Assembly: GCF_000306785.1 (NCBI RefSeq)
Contig: NC_017955.1
Coordinates: 5,270,001-5,334,000, forward strand
DNA length: 64,000 bases
From: Modestobacter italicus
GTDB lineage: Bacteria > Actinomycetota > Actinomycetes > Mycobacteriales > Geodermatophilaceae
Reading direction: 5' to 3'
Positions 8,814 to 18,341 of the stretch are shown here, in pieces. A program made the position numbers and the translations under genes. Within the stretch, counting starts at the first letter, position 1. Each line of letters begins with the position of its first letter. The notes beneath the pieces are model-generated. The model was not told where the DNA came from. It was given only the letters and a program-made list of their open reading frames with translations, and did not search any database.

Positions 8814-10075
8814 GGCGGCTGTACGGCAAGGCCCGGCTGGGCTGGGAGGCCGAGATCGAGTCCCAGGGCCTGGTCTACAACAAGACGACCGTGCCCGGCG
8901 GCGACACCCGCTCCTACTGGCGGGAGGACGTGTTCTACGACTTCACCGCGGCCGAGGTCGACCGGCTGGCCGAGACCACCGACCAGCTGTTCGCCGCCTG
9001 CGTGGAGGCGGGTGAGCTGGCGCTGTCCGACGAGCGGCTGCTGGACCGGATGCGCATCCCGCGGGACGCCCGCGACGTCATCCGGGCCACCTGGGAGTAC
9101 GAGCCGCCGAGCATCTACGGCCGGTTCGACCTGTGGTGGGACGGCAAGGCCGCCCCCCGACTGCTGGAGTTCAACGCCGACACCCCGACCTCCCTGGTCG
9201 AGGCCGCGGTGGTCCAGTGGGCGTGGCACCTGGAGACCGGGCAGGGCAAGGACCAGTGGAACCAGCTCGACGACCGGCTGGTGGACGCCTGGCGGCGGAA
9301 CCTGTCGCGCTGGGAGGCGCACTACCGGCGCCGTCCCGAGCGGGTGCACCTGGCCTGGACCGAGGGCGACCGCAGCGGCGAGGACTGGATGACGGTCGCC
9401 TACATGGCCGACTGCGTGCGCCGCGCGGGCTACGAGCCGGTGGTGCTGACCACCGAGGAGCTGGGCCTGGACACCGGCGACGCCCGGTTCTACGACCCGC
9501 AGGGCCACCGGCTCGACGTCGTCTTCAAGCTCTACCCCTGGGAGTGGCTGCTCGAGGACGAGTACGGCCCGTCGGTGATCGCCGACATCCGCCGCCCGGG
9601 CGGGACGACGTGGGTCGAGCCCATCTGGAAGATGCTCTGGTCGAACAAGGGGCTGCTGCCGGTGCTCTGGCAGCGCTACGAGCACGACCCGGTGATCTCC
9701 CGGCACCTGCTGCCGGCGTTCTTCGCCGACGACCCGCGGGCCGGCGAGCTGCGCGAGACCGGGTTCGCCCGCAAGCCGCTGTTCGGCCGGGAGGGCAACA
9801 ACGTCGAGCTGGTCGCGCCGGGCGGTGAGGTGCTCGCCTCGATGGGCGGCCGCTACGGCGCCGAGGGCTGGGTGGTGCAGCAGCTGTGCGCGCTGCCGGA
9901 CTTCGCCGGACCCGACGGCCCGCACCACCCGGTGCTGGGCGCGTGGGTGGTCGACGGCGAGGCCGCCGGGCTGGGCATCCGCGAGTCCGACGGCCTCATC
10001 ACCGACGACCTGTCCTTCTTCGTCCCGCACACCATCGACTTCGTCCGGCCGCCGAACACCACCTGGTCGGCCTGA
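8810..10075 (+). CDS. Glutathionylspermidine synthase-like ATP-grasp protein (YgiC-like)
   Basis: This 421-residue protein belongs to the glutathionylspermidine synthase (GspS C-terminal) ATP-grasp family. Recognisable blocks are YGRFDLWWDG, the LLEFNADTPTSLVEAAVVQW segment, VFKLYPWEWLLEDEYG, PIWKMLWSNKGLLPVLW and KPLFGREGNN. It lacks the N-terminal amidase domain of E. coli GspS, as in YgiC/YjfC. Such proteins ligate an amine to a carboxylate with ATP. Actinobacteria do not make trypanothione-type thiols, so the substrates are unknown. It starts with GTG within the stop of the YgiB-like gene. Confidence 0.9.
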   Translation: MRRLYGKARLGWEAEIESQGLVYNKTTVPGGDTRSYWREDVFYDFTAAEVDRLAETTDQLFAACVEAGELALSDERLLDRMRIPRDARDVIRATWEYEPPSIYGRFDLWWDGKAAPRLLEFNADTPTSLVEAAVVQWAWHLETGQGKDQWNQLDDRLVDAWRRNLSRWEAHYRRRPERVHLAWTEGDRSGEDWMTVAYMADCVRRAGYEPVVLTTEELGLDTGDARFYDPQGHRLDVVFKLYPWEWLLEDEYGPSVIADIRRPGGTTWVEPIWKMLWSNKGLLPVLWQRYEHDPVISRHLLPAFFADDPRAGELRETGFARKPLFGREGNNVELVAPGGEVLASMGGRYGAEGWVVQQLCALPDFAGPDGPHHPVLGAWVVDGEAAGLGIRESDGLITDDLSFFVPHTIDFVRPPNTTWSA

Positions 10076-10096
10076 CCGGCTCGCCGGTCCGGCGGG

Positions 10097-12739
10097 TCAG
10101 GTGGTGGTCAGGTCCCGGGTGGCCGAGCCGGCCGCGGCCAGCAGGTCGTCGCGGGTGGGCTCGACCAGCACCCGGCCGTCGGGTCGGATCACGATCGGTC
10201 GGGTGCCGCCGTCGCCCCCGGCCTCGGCGAACAGCGTGCGGGCGGCCGCGTCCTCGGCCGGGTCGAGCCACTGGTGCGCGATGCCGTCCTCGGCCAGCTC
10301 GGCCTGCAGCCGCTGGCTGGCCGGCCAGCGGCGGTCGCCCACCACCCGCAGCCCGCTGGCCTGCCCGATCAGCATCGCCCGGCGGAGCAGGAACGACCGG
10401 GTGATCAGGTCGCCCAGCTCGCGGTCGCGGGCCAGCAGCGCGCGGAGCTGCTCCAGGGTGATCAGCACGACCTCCCCGGCCTCGGCCGCGACCAGCGAGC
10501 GCACCGGCCGCTGACCGGCGAGCTGGTTGAGCCCGCCGAGGAACCGCCCGGGGCCGTTGACGGCGACCACGCGCTTGCCCGGCCCGTCCAGCGGGCCCTC
10601 GACGATCGCCACCGACCCGGACAGGATCACGAAGAAGTCGTACTCGGCGGCACCGGAGCGCAGCAGCACCTGGCCGTGCTCGGTGCGCACCCGCCGGCCG
10701 GCCCGGGTCAGCGCGGCGAGCTGCGCCGCGGTCAGCCGCGGGGTCGACCCGTCGTCCGGGGTCTCCTCGAACCGGCCGTCGGGCAGCCGGGTGATGCCGG
10801 GCAGCTCGGCCGAGGGGGACAGCACCAACCCGCGGGCGGCCGCCGGGGTGCCCGGCGCGGCCGGCAGCGGCTGGCGGCCGGGCCCACGCGGGTCGCTGGC
10901 CAGCAGCGCGGCGGCGAGCGCCTCGGTGGTGGTCGGCCCCTCGTGCCGCACGCCGTTGACGAAGAAGGTCGGCGTCCCGGACACCCCGCTGGCCTCCGCC
11001 GAGGCGACGTCCTCGCGCACCCGCGGGGCGAACGTCCCGTCGCCGAGCTCCCGGGCGAACCGGCCGAGGTCCAGCCCCAGGGCGGCGGCGTGGTCGAGCA
11101 GCTCGCCGGCCTCCAGCTGGTCCTGGTGGGCGAAGAGCCGGTCGTGCATCGCCCAGAAGGCGCCCTGCGCGCCGGCGGCCTCGACGGCCTCGGCGGCCAG
11201 CTCCGCGTGCGGGTGGACGTCGGGCAGCGGCAGGTGCCGGAAGACGTAGCGCAGGTCGTCGCCGAACCGGCGGCGCAGCTCGCTGAGCACGCCGGTGGCC
11301 CGCCCGCAGAACGGGCACTCGACGTCGCCGAACTCGACCAGCTCCAGCGGCGCGCCGACCGAGCCCCGCACGTGGTCGCGCGCCGGGTCGACCGGCGGGT
11401 CCAGCCGGCGGGCCGCCGGGGTCTCCTCGGCGTGGTCGCGCCGGCCGAGCAGCCGGAACCACACCGCCCCGAGGACGGCGGCGGTGACCGCGGCCGCGAG
11501 GATGCCGACCCGCGCCTCGTCCTGCAGCTCGGGGTCGTCGAAGGCGAGGTCGGTGACGAAGAGGGAGACGGTGAACCCCAGGCCGGACAGCACCGCGCCG
11601 CCCCAGACGCTGCGCAGGTCGACCCCAGGCGGCAGCTGGCCGAGCCGGAGCCGCACCGCCGCGGTGGCCGCCACCCCGACGCCGAGGAACTTGCCGACCA
11701 CCAGGGCGACGAAGACGCCGATGGTGATCGGCGAGGTCACCGCCTGGGCCATCAGCTCGGTGCTCAGGTGCACCCCTGCGTTGGCCAGCGCGAACACCGG
11801 GACGACGACGTAGCCGCTCCAGGGCACCAGCAGCGCGCCGATCCGCTCGTTCGGCGAGATGGCCCGCTCCACCGAGAGCTTCGCCTGCCGGGCCAGCGCC
11901 GGGTCCGGTGACTGGCGGAAGGCCCGGGTCAGCAGCCCCGCGGACTCGACCTCGCTGCGGCGCGGCGGGTAGGCGCTGACCAGCAGCCCCAGCACCACGC
12001 CGCCGATCGTCGGGCTGACCCCGGAGGCCTCCATCGACAGCCACATCACCACCCCGACGGCGAAGTAGAACGGGCCGCGCCAGACCTGCCACCGGGTGAG
12101 CAGGTAGAAGGCGAGGACGCAGAGGGCGGCGATCCCCAGGGCCACCAGGTCGATGTCGTCGGAGTAGAAGACCGCGATGGCGCTCAGCGCGCCGATGTCG
12201 TCGACCACCGACAGCGAGAGCAGGAAGACCCGCAGCTGGGTGGGGCAGCGCGGGCCGACCAGTGCCAGGACGCCGAGCAGGAAGGCGGTGTCGGTGGCCA
12301 TCGCGATGCCCCACCCGTGGGCGCCCGGGCCGCCGGCGTTGAACGCGGCGTAGACCAGCGCCGGGACGACGAGCCCGGCGAGCGCGGCGAGGGTGGGCAC
12401 CGACAGCCGGTTGCGCTGGGTGAGCTCGCCCATCTGCAGCTCCCGGCGGACCTCCATCCCGACCAGGAAGAAGAAGAAGACCATCAGGCCCTCGTTCACC
12501 CAGTGCTGCAGGGACTCGGTGACCCCCGCCGAGCCGAACTGCACGGAGAAGTCGGTGTGCCACAGCCGGTCGTAGGAGTCGCGCCAGGGGGAGTTCGCCC
12601 ACAGCAGCGCGATCACCGTCGCGATGACGAGCAGCGCGGCGCTGGCCGCCTCGGTGGCGATGAACCGGCGCACCGGGGCGGACATCTGCGCGATCAGGTG
12701 CCGCGAGCTCGACCGGGTCGTCGTCCGTGCGGAGGTCAC
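10097..12739 (-). CDS. nhaA: NhaA Na+/H+ antiporter fused to DsbA, cNMP-binding and glutaredoxin-like domains
   Basis: This 880-residue four-part fusion has an NhaA antiporter at about 15-430, with the ion-binding Asp pair in LSVVDDIGAL. A DsbA/thioredoxin domain at about 455-620 has a CPFC active site and the cis-Pro in SGTPTFFVNG. A cyclic-nucleotide-binding domain follows at about 684-785 (FFVILSGSVAIVEG). The C-terminal 90 residues resemble the linker that joins cNMP and thioredoxin-reductase domains elsewhere; that linker is glutaredoxin-like, but no CxxC is seen here. NhaA-DsbA fusions are known in actinobacteria; the extra C-terminal half is unusual. An in-frame GTG at 12745 touches the AGGA ribosome site, so the GTG at 12739 is the better start. 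Confidence 0.9.
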   Translation of the reverse strand: MTSARTTTRSSSRHLIAQMSAPVRRFIATEAASAALLVIATVIALLWANSPWRDSYDRLWHTDFSVQFGSAGVTESLQHWVNEGLMVFFFFLVGMEVRRELQMGELTQRNRLSVPTLAALAGLVVPALVYAAFNAGGPGAHGWGIAMATDTAFLLGVLALVGPRCPTQLRVFLLSLSVVDDIGALSAIAVFYSDDIDLVALGIAALCVLAFYLLTRWQVWRGPFYFAVGVVMWLSMEASGVSPTIGGVVLGLLVSAYPPRRSEVESAGLLTRAFRQSPDPALARQAKLSVERAISPNERIGALLVPWSGYVVVPVFALANAGVHLSTELMAQAVTSPITIGVFVALVVGKFLGVGVAATAAVRLRLGQLPPGVDLRSVWGGAVLSGLGFTVSLFVTDLAFDDPELQDEARVGILAAAVTAAVLGAVWFRLLGRRDHAEETPAARRLDPPVDPARDHVRGSVGAPLELVEFGDVECPFCGRATGVLSELRRRFGDDLRYVFRHLPLPDVHPHAELAAEAVEAAGAQGAFWAMHDRLFAHQDQLEAGELLDHAAALGLDLGRFARELGDGTFAPRVREDVASAEASGVSGTPTFFVNGVRHEGPTTTEALAAALLASDPRGPGRQPLPAAPGTPAAARGLVLSPSAELPGITRLPDGRFEETPDDGSTPRLTAAQLAALTRAGRRVRTEHGQVLLRSGAAEYDFFVILSGSVAIVEGPLDGPGKRVVAVNGPGRFLGGLNQLAGQRPVRSLVAAEAGEVVLITLEQLRALLARDRELGDLITRSFLLRRAMLIGQASGLRVVGDRRWPASQRLQAELAEDGIAHQWLDPAEDAAARTLFAEAGGDGGTRPIVIRPDGRVLVEPTRDDLLAAAGSATRDLTTT

Positions 12740-12780
12740 CGGCACTTCCTACCGTCCCCGTGTGACGGCTGGGAAACCGC

Positions 12781-15700
12781 TCAGCCCAGGACGACGAGCA
12801 GGTCACCGCCCTCGACCTGCTGGACGGCGCCGATCGCCACCCGGGTCACCGAGCCCGCCCGCGGCGCGGTGATCGAGGCCTCCATCTTCATCGCCTCGAT
12901 CGTGCCGACCTGCGCCCCGGCCTCCACCTGGTCGCCCTCGGACACCGCCAGGGTGACGACGCCGGCGAACGGCGCGGCCACCTGACCGGGGTCGCTGCGG
13001 TCGGCCTTCTCCGCCGGCTGGACGTCGGCCGAGACGGACCGGTCCCGCACCGACACCGGCCGCAGCTGGCCGTTCATCGTGCACATCACCGTGCGCATGC
13101 CGCGCTCGTCGGCGTCGGAGACCGCCTCGATGCCGATGAGCAGCCGGACGCCGGGCTCGAGGTCGACCGAGTGCTCGGTGTTGGTCCGCAGCCCGTACAG
13201 GAACTCCTTGCTCGGCAGCACCGACGTGTCGCCGTAGGCCTCCCGGTGGGCGCGGAACTCCTTCGTCGGCCCGGGGAACAGCAGCCGGTTGAGCGTCGGG
13301 CGCGGTTCCTCGGCCAACCCGGCGAGGTCGTCGTCGGTGAGCTCGGCGGGCGGTTCGGCGGGACGCCGCCCCTCCAGGGCCCGGCTGCGGAACGGCTCGG
13401 GCCAGCCGCCGGGCGGGTCACCCAGCTCGCCGCGTAGGAAGCCGACGACGGAGTCGGGCAGGTCGTGCGCGCCGGGGTCGGCCGCGAAGTCGGCGACCGC
13501 GACCCCGGCGCCGACCAGCTGCAGCGCCAGGTCCCCGACGACCTTCGACGACGGGGTGACCTTGACCAGCCGGCCGAGCAGCCGTCGGCGCCGCGTACAT
13601 CGCCTCGACCTCCTCGAACCGCTGGCCCAGGCCCAGGGCGATGGCCTGCTGGCGCAGGTTGGACAGCTGCCCGCCGGGGATCTCGTGGGTGTACACCCGC
13701 CCGGTCGGCGCGGGCAGCCCGGACTCGAAGGGTGCGTAGACCCGGCGGACGGCCTCCCAGTAGGGCTCCAGGTCGTTGACCGCGCGCAGGTCCAGCCCGG
13801 TGGCCCGGTCGGTGTGGTCGGTCGCCGCCACGATCGACGACAGCGCCGGCTGCGACGTCGTCCCGGCCAGGGCCGCGCTGGCGCCGTCCACCGCGTCGAC
13901 CCCGGCCTGCCAGGCCGCCATCAGCGTGGCCAACTGCCCGCCGGGGGTGTCGTGCGTGTGCAGGTGCACCGGCAGGTCGAAGCGCTCGCGCAGCGCCGTC
14001 ACCAGCGTGGCCGCCGCCGGCGGGCGGAGCAGGCCGGCCATGTCCTTGATCGCCAGCACGTGCGCACCGGCCTCGACGATCTGCTCGGCCAGCCGGAGGT
14101 AGTAGTCCAGGGTGTACAGCTGCTCGGCCGGGTCGGACAGGTCGGCGGTGTAGCAGAGCGCGACCTCGGCGACCGCCGTCCCGGTCTCCCGGACGGCGTC
14201 GATCGCCGGGCGCATCTGGCTGACGTCGTTGAGCGCGTCGAACACCCGGAAGACGTCGATGCCGGTGCGGGCCGCCTCGGCCACGAACGCGCTCGTGACC
14301 TGCTCGGGGTACGGCGTGTAGCCGACCGTGTTGCGCCCGCGCAGCAGCATCTGCAGGCAGACGTTCGGCACGGCCTCGCGGAGTGCGGCCAGCCGGTCCC
14401 AGGGGTCCTCGTGCAGGAAGCGCAGCGCGACGTCGTAGGTCGCCCCGCCCCAGGCCTCGATGCTCAGCAGCTCGGGCGTCGCCCGCGCCACGTGGCCGGC
14501 GACGGCGACCAGGTCCTTGGTGCGCACCCGGGTGGCCAGCAGCGACTGGTGGGCGTCCCGGAACGTCGTGTCGGTGACCGCGAGCGCGGTCTGCGCGCGC
14601 AGGTCGGCGGCGAACCGCTCCGGGCCGAGCGCGCGCAGCCGGTCGCGGGAGCCCTCGGCCGGCGGCTGCCTCAGGTCCAGCCGCGGCAGCTTCTCGGTCG
14701 GGTCGACCAGGTGCGGCCGCTCGCCGTGCGGCCGGTTCACCGTCACGTCGGCCAGGTAGCTGAGCATCTTGGTGCCCCGGTCGGCCGAGGACCGGGCGGT
14801 GAGCAGCTCCGGGCGCTCCTCGATGAACGACGTCGTCACCCGGCCGGCCCGGAAGTCCGGGTCGTCCAGCACGGCCTGCAGGAACGGGATGTTGGTGCTC
14901 ACCCCGCGGATGCGGAACTCGGCGACCGCCCGCCGGGCGCGGGCGACCGCGAGGTCCCAGGTGCGGCCGCGGCAGGTGAGCTTGACCAGCATCGAGTCGA
15001 AGTAGGCGCCCACCTCCGCGCCCAGGGTGGCCGCGCCGTCCAGCCGGACGCCGGCGCCGCCGGGCGAGCGGTAGGCGGTGATCCGGCCGGTGTCCGGGCG
15101 GAAGCCGTTGGCCGGGTCCTCGGTGGTGATCCGGGTCTGCAGCGCCGCGCCGCGCAGCACGATCGCGTCCTGGCTCAGCCCCAGGTCGGCCAGCGTCTCC
15201 CCCGCCGCGATCCGCAGCTGGCTCTGCACCAGGTCGACGTCGGTGACCTCCTCAGTCACCGTGTGCTCGACCTGGATCCGCGGGTTCATCTCGATGAACA
15301 CGTGCCGGCCCTCGCGGTCGACGAGGAACTCCACCGTGCCGGCGCAGCTGTAGCCGATCTCCCGGGCGAACCGGACGGCGTCGGCGCACATCCGCTCCCG
15401 CAGCTCCGGGTCCAGGTTCGGGGCCGGGGCGATCTCGATGACCTTCTGGTGCCGCCGCTGCACCGAGCAGTCCCGCTCGTAGAGGTGGATGACGTTCCCC
15501 TCGCCGTCGGCGAGGACCTGCACCTCGATGTGCCGCGGGTCGAGGACCGCCTGCTCCAGGAACACGGTGGCGTCGCCGAACGCGGACTCCGCCTCCCGCA
15601 TGGCCGCCTCGATCGCGCCGCGCAGCTCCGCCGGGTCGGTGACCCGGCGCATGCCGCGCCCGCCACCGCCGGCCACGGCCTTGACGAACACCGGGCCGTC

Positions 15701-16153
15701 GATCGCGTCGGCGGCCGCCAGCAGCGTGTCGACGTCGTCGCTGGGCTCGGTGCCGGCCAGCACCGGCAGGCCCGCGGCCCGGGCCGCGGCGATCGCCCGG
15801 GACTTGTCCCCGGTCAGCTCCAGCACCGCCGCCGACGGGCCGACGAAGGTGATCCCCGCCGCCGCGCACGCCTCGGCGAGCTCCGGGTTCTCCGAGAGGA
15901 AGCCGTAACCGGGGTAGACGGCGTCGGCGCCGGCCCGCTGGGCGGCGCGGACGATCTCGCCGACGTCCAGGTAGGCCCGCACCGGGTGCCCGGGCTCGCC
16001 GATCTCGTAGCTCTCGTCCGCCTTGAGCCGGTGCACGGAGTTGCGGTCCTCGTGCGGGAAGACCGCGACCGTCCCGGCGCCCAGCTCGTAGGCGGCACGG
16101 AACGCGCGGACGGCGATCTCGCCGCGGTTGGCGACCAGCACCTTCTCGAACAC
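12781..16153 (-). pseudogene. pyc: Pyruvate carboxylase, interrupted by one frameshift
   Basis: This is a biotin-dependent pyruvate to oxaloacetate carboxylase of about 1123 residues in two frames. The N-terminal biotin carboxylase (FEKVLVANRGEIAVRAFRA, GGGGRGMR ATP-grasp loop) and carboxyltransferase (DTTFRDAHQSLLATRVRT) read from GTG 16153 down to about 13590. After EEVEAMYAA the frame shifts. The remaining carboxyltransferase tail and the biotinyl domain (EAMKMEA, biotin Lys) continue in another frame to the TGA at 12781. Removing one base near 13585 restores the family sequence (GRLVKVTPSSKVVGDLAL). Either a recent mutation or a sequencing error is possible; both halves look well conserved. 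An RBS (GAGAGGGGA) precedes the start. Confidence 0.9.
13575..13600 (-). other. Frameshift site in pyruvate carboxylase
   Basis: On the minus strand, codons for EVEAMYAA run into PTAARPAGQGHP instead of the expected hydrophobic GRLVKVTP sequence, which is found one frame over starting at CGGCTGCTCGGC. The local sequence is GC-rich (GCGGCGCCGACGG), a context prone to both slippage and miscalled bases. Confidence 0.85.
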
Positions 16154-16295
16154 GGGGGTCCCCTCTCGTGCCGGGGTGGCCGCGGGAGCCGCCCTCGTGG
16201 GGGCAGACGCTAGCGGCGGGTCCGGTGGTGCGGCCCCGGGGCGAGATCCGTTGTGCACGATGCGTGCGCGCCGGGATCCCGGGTAGCGGGGGGAG

Positions 16296-17204
16296 GTGAC
16301 TGCCGACGACCTCTCCTCTGCACGTGCGTTGAAGGAGGTCGTGCTGGTCACCGGCGCCTCCTCCGGCATCGGTCGGGCCAGCGCCATCGAGTTCGCCAAG
16401 CGGGGTGCCTCGCTGGTGCTGGTGTCGCGCAGCGCGACGACGCTGGTCGACGCGGCCGCCGACTGCCGGGCCGCGGGGGCCACCGCGGTCGAGTGCGTCC
16501 CGGCCGACGTCCTGGACCCGGACGCGGTGCAGGCGGCCGTCGACCGCGCCACCGGCACGTTCGGCCGGCTCGACGTCGTCGTGCACGCGGCCACCGTGAT
16601 GGCCTACGGCCGGGTGGAGGACATCCAGCCCGACGTCTTCGAGCGGGTCGTCGACACCGCCGTCCAGGGCACCTTCCACGTCTTCCGGTCGGCGCTGCCG
16701 GTGCTCCGGGCGCAGCAGCGCGGCCACGTCGTCGTCATCAGCTCGCTGCTCGCCTCGATCACCGCGCCGACGATGGGCGCCTACGTCACCGCGAAGTGGG
16801 GTCAGCTCGGCCTGGTCCGCACGATCCAGCAGGAGCTGCGCGAGCTGCCCGACGTGCACGTCTCCGCGGTGGCCCCCGGCGGCACGACGACGCCGATCTA
16901 CGACCAGGCCGCGACCGTGCTGGGCAACACCGGCCACCCGCCGCCGCCGGTCTACACCCCGGAGCGGGTCGCCCGGGCGGTCGTCGCCCGGATCGACACA
17001 CCGCGGCGGCTCAAGCAGTCCGGGTTCGCCAACCCGGTGATCATCGCGGGGTTCCGACTGTTCCCGCCGGTGTTCGACGCGCTGGTCGGGCCGCTGCTGA
17101 AGGTCTTCGGGATGTCTCGGGACTCCGTGGCGCCGACGACCGGGAACGTGTTCGCACCGGTCCCGGAGAAGGAAGCGACCCGGGGCGACTACTTCGGCAT
17201 CTGA
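16296..17204 (+). CDS. SDR family oxidoreductase
   Basis: This 302-residue classical short-chain dehydrogenase has the cofactor loop VTGASSGIGRA near residue 19, an NAG-like block replaced by HAATVMAYG, the catalytic Ser of VVISSLLAS and the Tyr/Lys pair in YVTAKWG. An unusually long C-terminus (RLFPPVFDALVGPLLKVFG) resembles membrane-associated SDRs acting on lipids or ketones. The GTG at 16296 directly follows a GGGGGGAG run, which is tight for a ribosome site; no better start is seen. It is the last core gene before the repeat-rich small-gene region. Confidence 0.88.
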   Translation: MTADDLSSARALKEVVLVTGASSGIGRASAIEFAKRGASLVLVSRSATTLVDAAADCRAAGATAVECVPADVLDPDAVQAAVDRATGTFGRLDVVVHAATVMAYGRVEDIQPDVFERVVDTAVQGTFHVFRSALPVLRAQQRGHVVVISSLLASITAPTMGAYVTAKWGQLGLVRTIQQELRELPDVHVSAVAPGGTTTPIYDQAATVLGNTGHPPPPVYTPERVARAVVARIDTPRRLKQSGFANPVIIAGFRLFPPVFDALVGPLLKVFGMSRDSVAPTTGNVFAPVPEKEATRGDYFGI

Positions 17205-17268
17205 GCGCCGTCACCCGGTGCCGGGGCGCCGCGGAGCCCGGCCGCTCCACGGGCGAGCCGGCACGCGC

Positions 17269-17297
17269 GTCCCAGAGCGGCCGGCCACTATGGGACA
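17269..17297 (+). repeat. Array repeat R1
   Basis: Arms GTCCC and GGGAC enclose AGAGCGGCCGGCCACTAT. It carries a 3-base longer loop than other copies. It lies between the SDR gene and the first small gene. Confidence 0.75.
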
Positions 17298-17317
17298 GCG
17301 CAGAGCCGTGGACTCTC

Positions 17318-17527
17318 GTGTGGCTAGGTTCCACCCATGCGCGAGGTGCGAGCGAACGGCCGTATGGGTGGCGACAGCGACTTTCGCTCGCCGCTGGAGT
17401 GTCCTTTGCCGTGACCGGCTTGCTGAGCTTCCGCTCGGGCGTGACCTTCGTCGGTTGCGCCGTCCTCGTGGCTGGCATCGCTTCACTGCTGTACTTCGCC
17501 TTTTCCCGACGTCGCCGGTCGAACTGA
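17318..17527 (+). CDS. Small two-helix membrane protein (orphan, array gene 1)
   Basis: This 69-residue protein has a basic N-terminus (about 25 residues) and then two predicted membrane helices (LAAGVSFAVTGLLSF and FVGCAVLVAGIASLLYFAF), ending in RRRRSN. It lies exactly between repeats R1 and R2. The GTG at 17318 is the first in-frame start after R1; a GTG at 17399 is an alternative that would leave only the helices. No ribosome site is clear. I do not recognise a family. Confidence 0.5.
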   Translation: MWLGSTHARGASERPYGWRQRLSLAAGVSFAVTGLLSFRSGVTFVGCAVLVAGIASLLYFAFSRRRRSN

Positions 17528-17544
17528 GCGGCAGACTCGGAATC

Positions 17545-17571
17545 TGTCCCAGAGCGGCCCCCGCAGGGACA
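17545..17571 (+). repeat. Array repeat R2
   Basis: Perfect arms TGTCCC / GGGACA enclose AGAGCGGCCCCCGCA (15 bases). It sits in the gap between converging array genes 1 and 2. Confidence 0.8.
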
Positions 17572-17603
17572 ATTGTGTGGGCGCCGTGGTTGGAGCCAGC
17601 GGG

Positions 17604-18185
17604 TCAGAGTTCGTCGGCAGAGGCCGCCGAGGCGCTTCCCGCCTCCTCTGCCTTCCGACGCTTGCTCAGTCGAGAGGCGTCTACCGCCAACACCATGACG
17701 GCCACGAGGCGGACGAACGCCCAGAGAGCCAAGCCCCACAACGGTGACCGCCGGCGCAGCACGACCGCGCCAGGCAGCACACCCCCAACGGCCGGCAAGA
17801 CGACTGCGCCGCTGAAGATCGCCCGCGTTACCCAGCGGTCGAACCAAGGTTCGTCTTGATCCTCATCGTCCGCTGAGGCCTCAGTTGTGAGCTGCCGCCT
17901 GAGCGCTGTGGTGTACGCGTGGCTCGCCAAGAAGGTGAGCAGCGTCCCGGCGGCCGCGCCGGTCTGCACTCCCCGCTGGCGCAACAGGGCACGGAGGGCA
18001 AGCACGGCGATCTCTACCGGCGATGACCCTGCGAGCAGAGCCGCGCCCAGGATCAACTGAGCGAACCAGACACGCTGGTAGGGAGGTAGCTCCGCAAGCT
18101 TTTGCGCGATTGCAGCGCTGTCCTGCGCGCCTTCCTCACTTCGCCGCCGCAGGAGCCGCGCTGTCTGCTGCCGGGGTGTCTGCAC
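17604..18185 (-). CDS. Orphan membrane protein (array gene 2)
   Basis: This 193-residue protein of no recognised family has a basic N-terminus (RLLRRRSEEGAQD), a hydrophobic segment near 40-70 (VWFAQLILGAALLAGSSPVEIAVLALRALL is partly amphipathic), an acidic linker (ASADDEDQDEPWFD) and two C-terminal membrane helices around 120-165, then a charged tail (RLSKRRKAEEA). It starts with GTG at 18185. It is the largest gene in the array apart from the bordering nuclease, and points opposite to genes 1 and 3. Confidence 0.65.
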   Translation of the reverse strand: MQTPRQQTARLLRRRSEEGAQDSAAIAQKLAELPPYQRVWFAQLILGAALLAGSSPVEIAVLALRALLRQRGVQTGAAAGTLLTFLASHAYTTALRRQLTTEASADDEDQDEPWFDRWVTRAIFSGAVVLPAVGGVLPGAVVLRRRSPLWGLALWAFVRLVAVMVLAVDASRLSKRRKAEEAGSASAASADEL

Positions 18186-18272
18186 GTCGTCATGCTGCCT
18201 GCAGAAGCGGGACCGGACTACGTCGTGCTGCTCCGATCAGCGGGGGGGGCCTCGTCGAGCGCCTCGGACGGA

Positions 18273-18303
18273 AGTCGCACAAAGCGGCCCACTACGGGCG
18301 ACT
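18273..18303 (+). repeat. Array repeat R3 (arms changed, pairing kept)
   Basis: The core AAAGCGGCCCACTAC is conserved but the arms are AGTCGC / GCGACT instead of TGTCCC / GGGACA, with the pairing intact. It lies between divergent array genes 2 and 3. Confidence 0.7.
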
Positions 18304-18341
18304 GCCTCCGGGGTCGCCCGGCAGAGCGTTAACGTCGGCAT

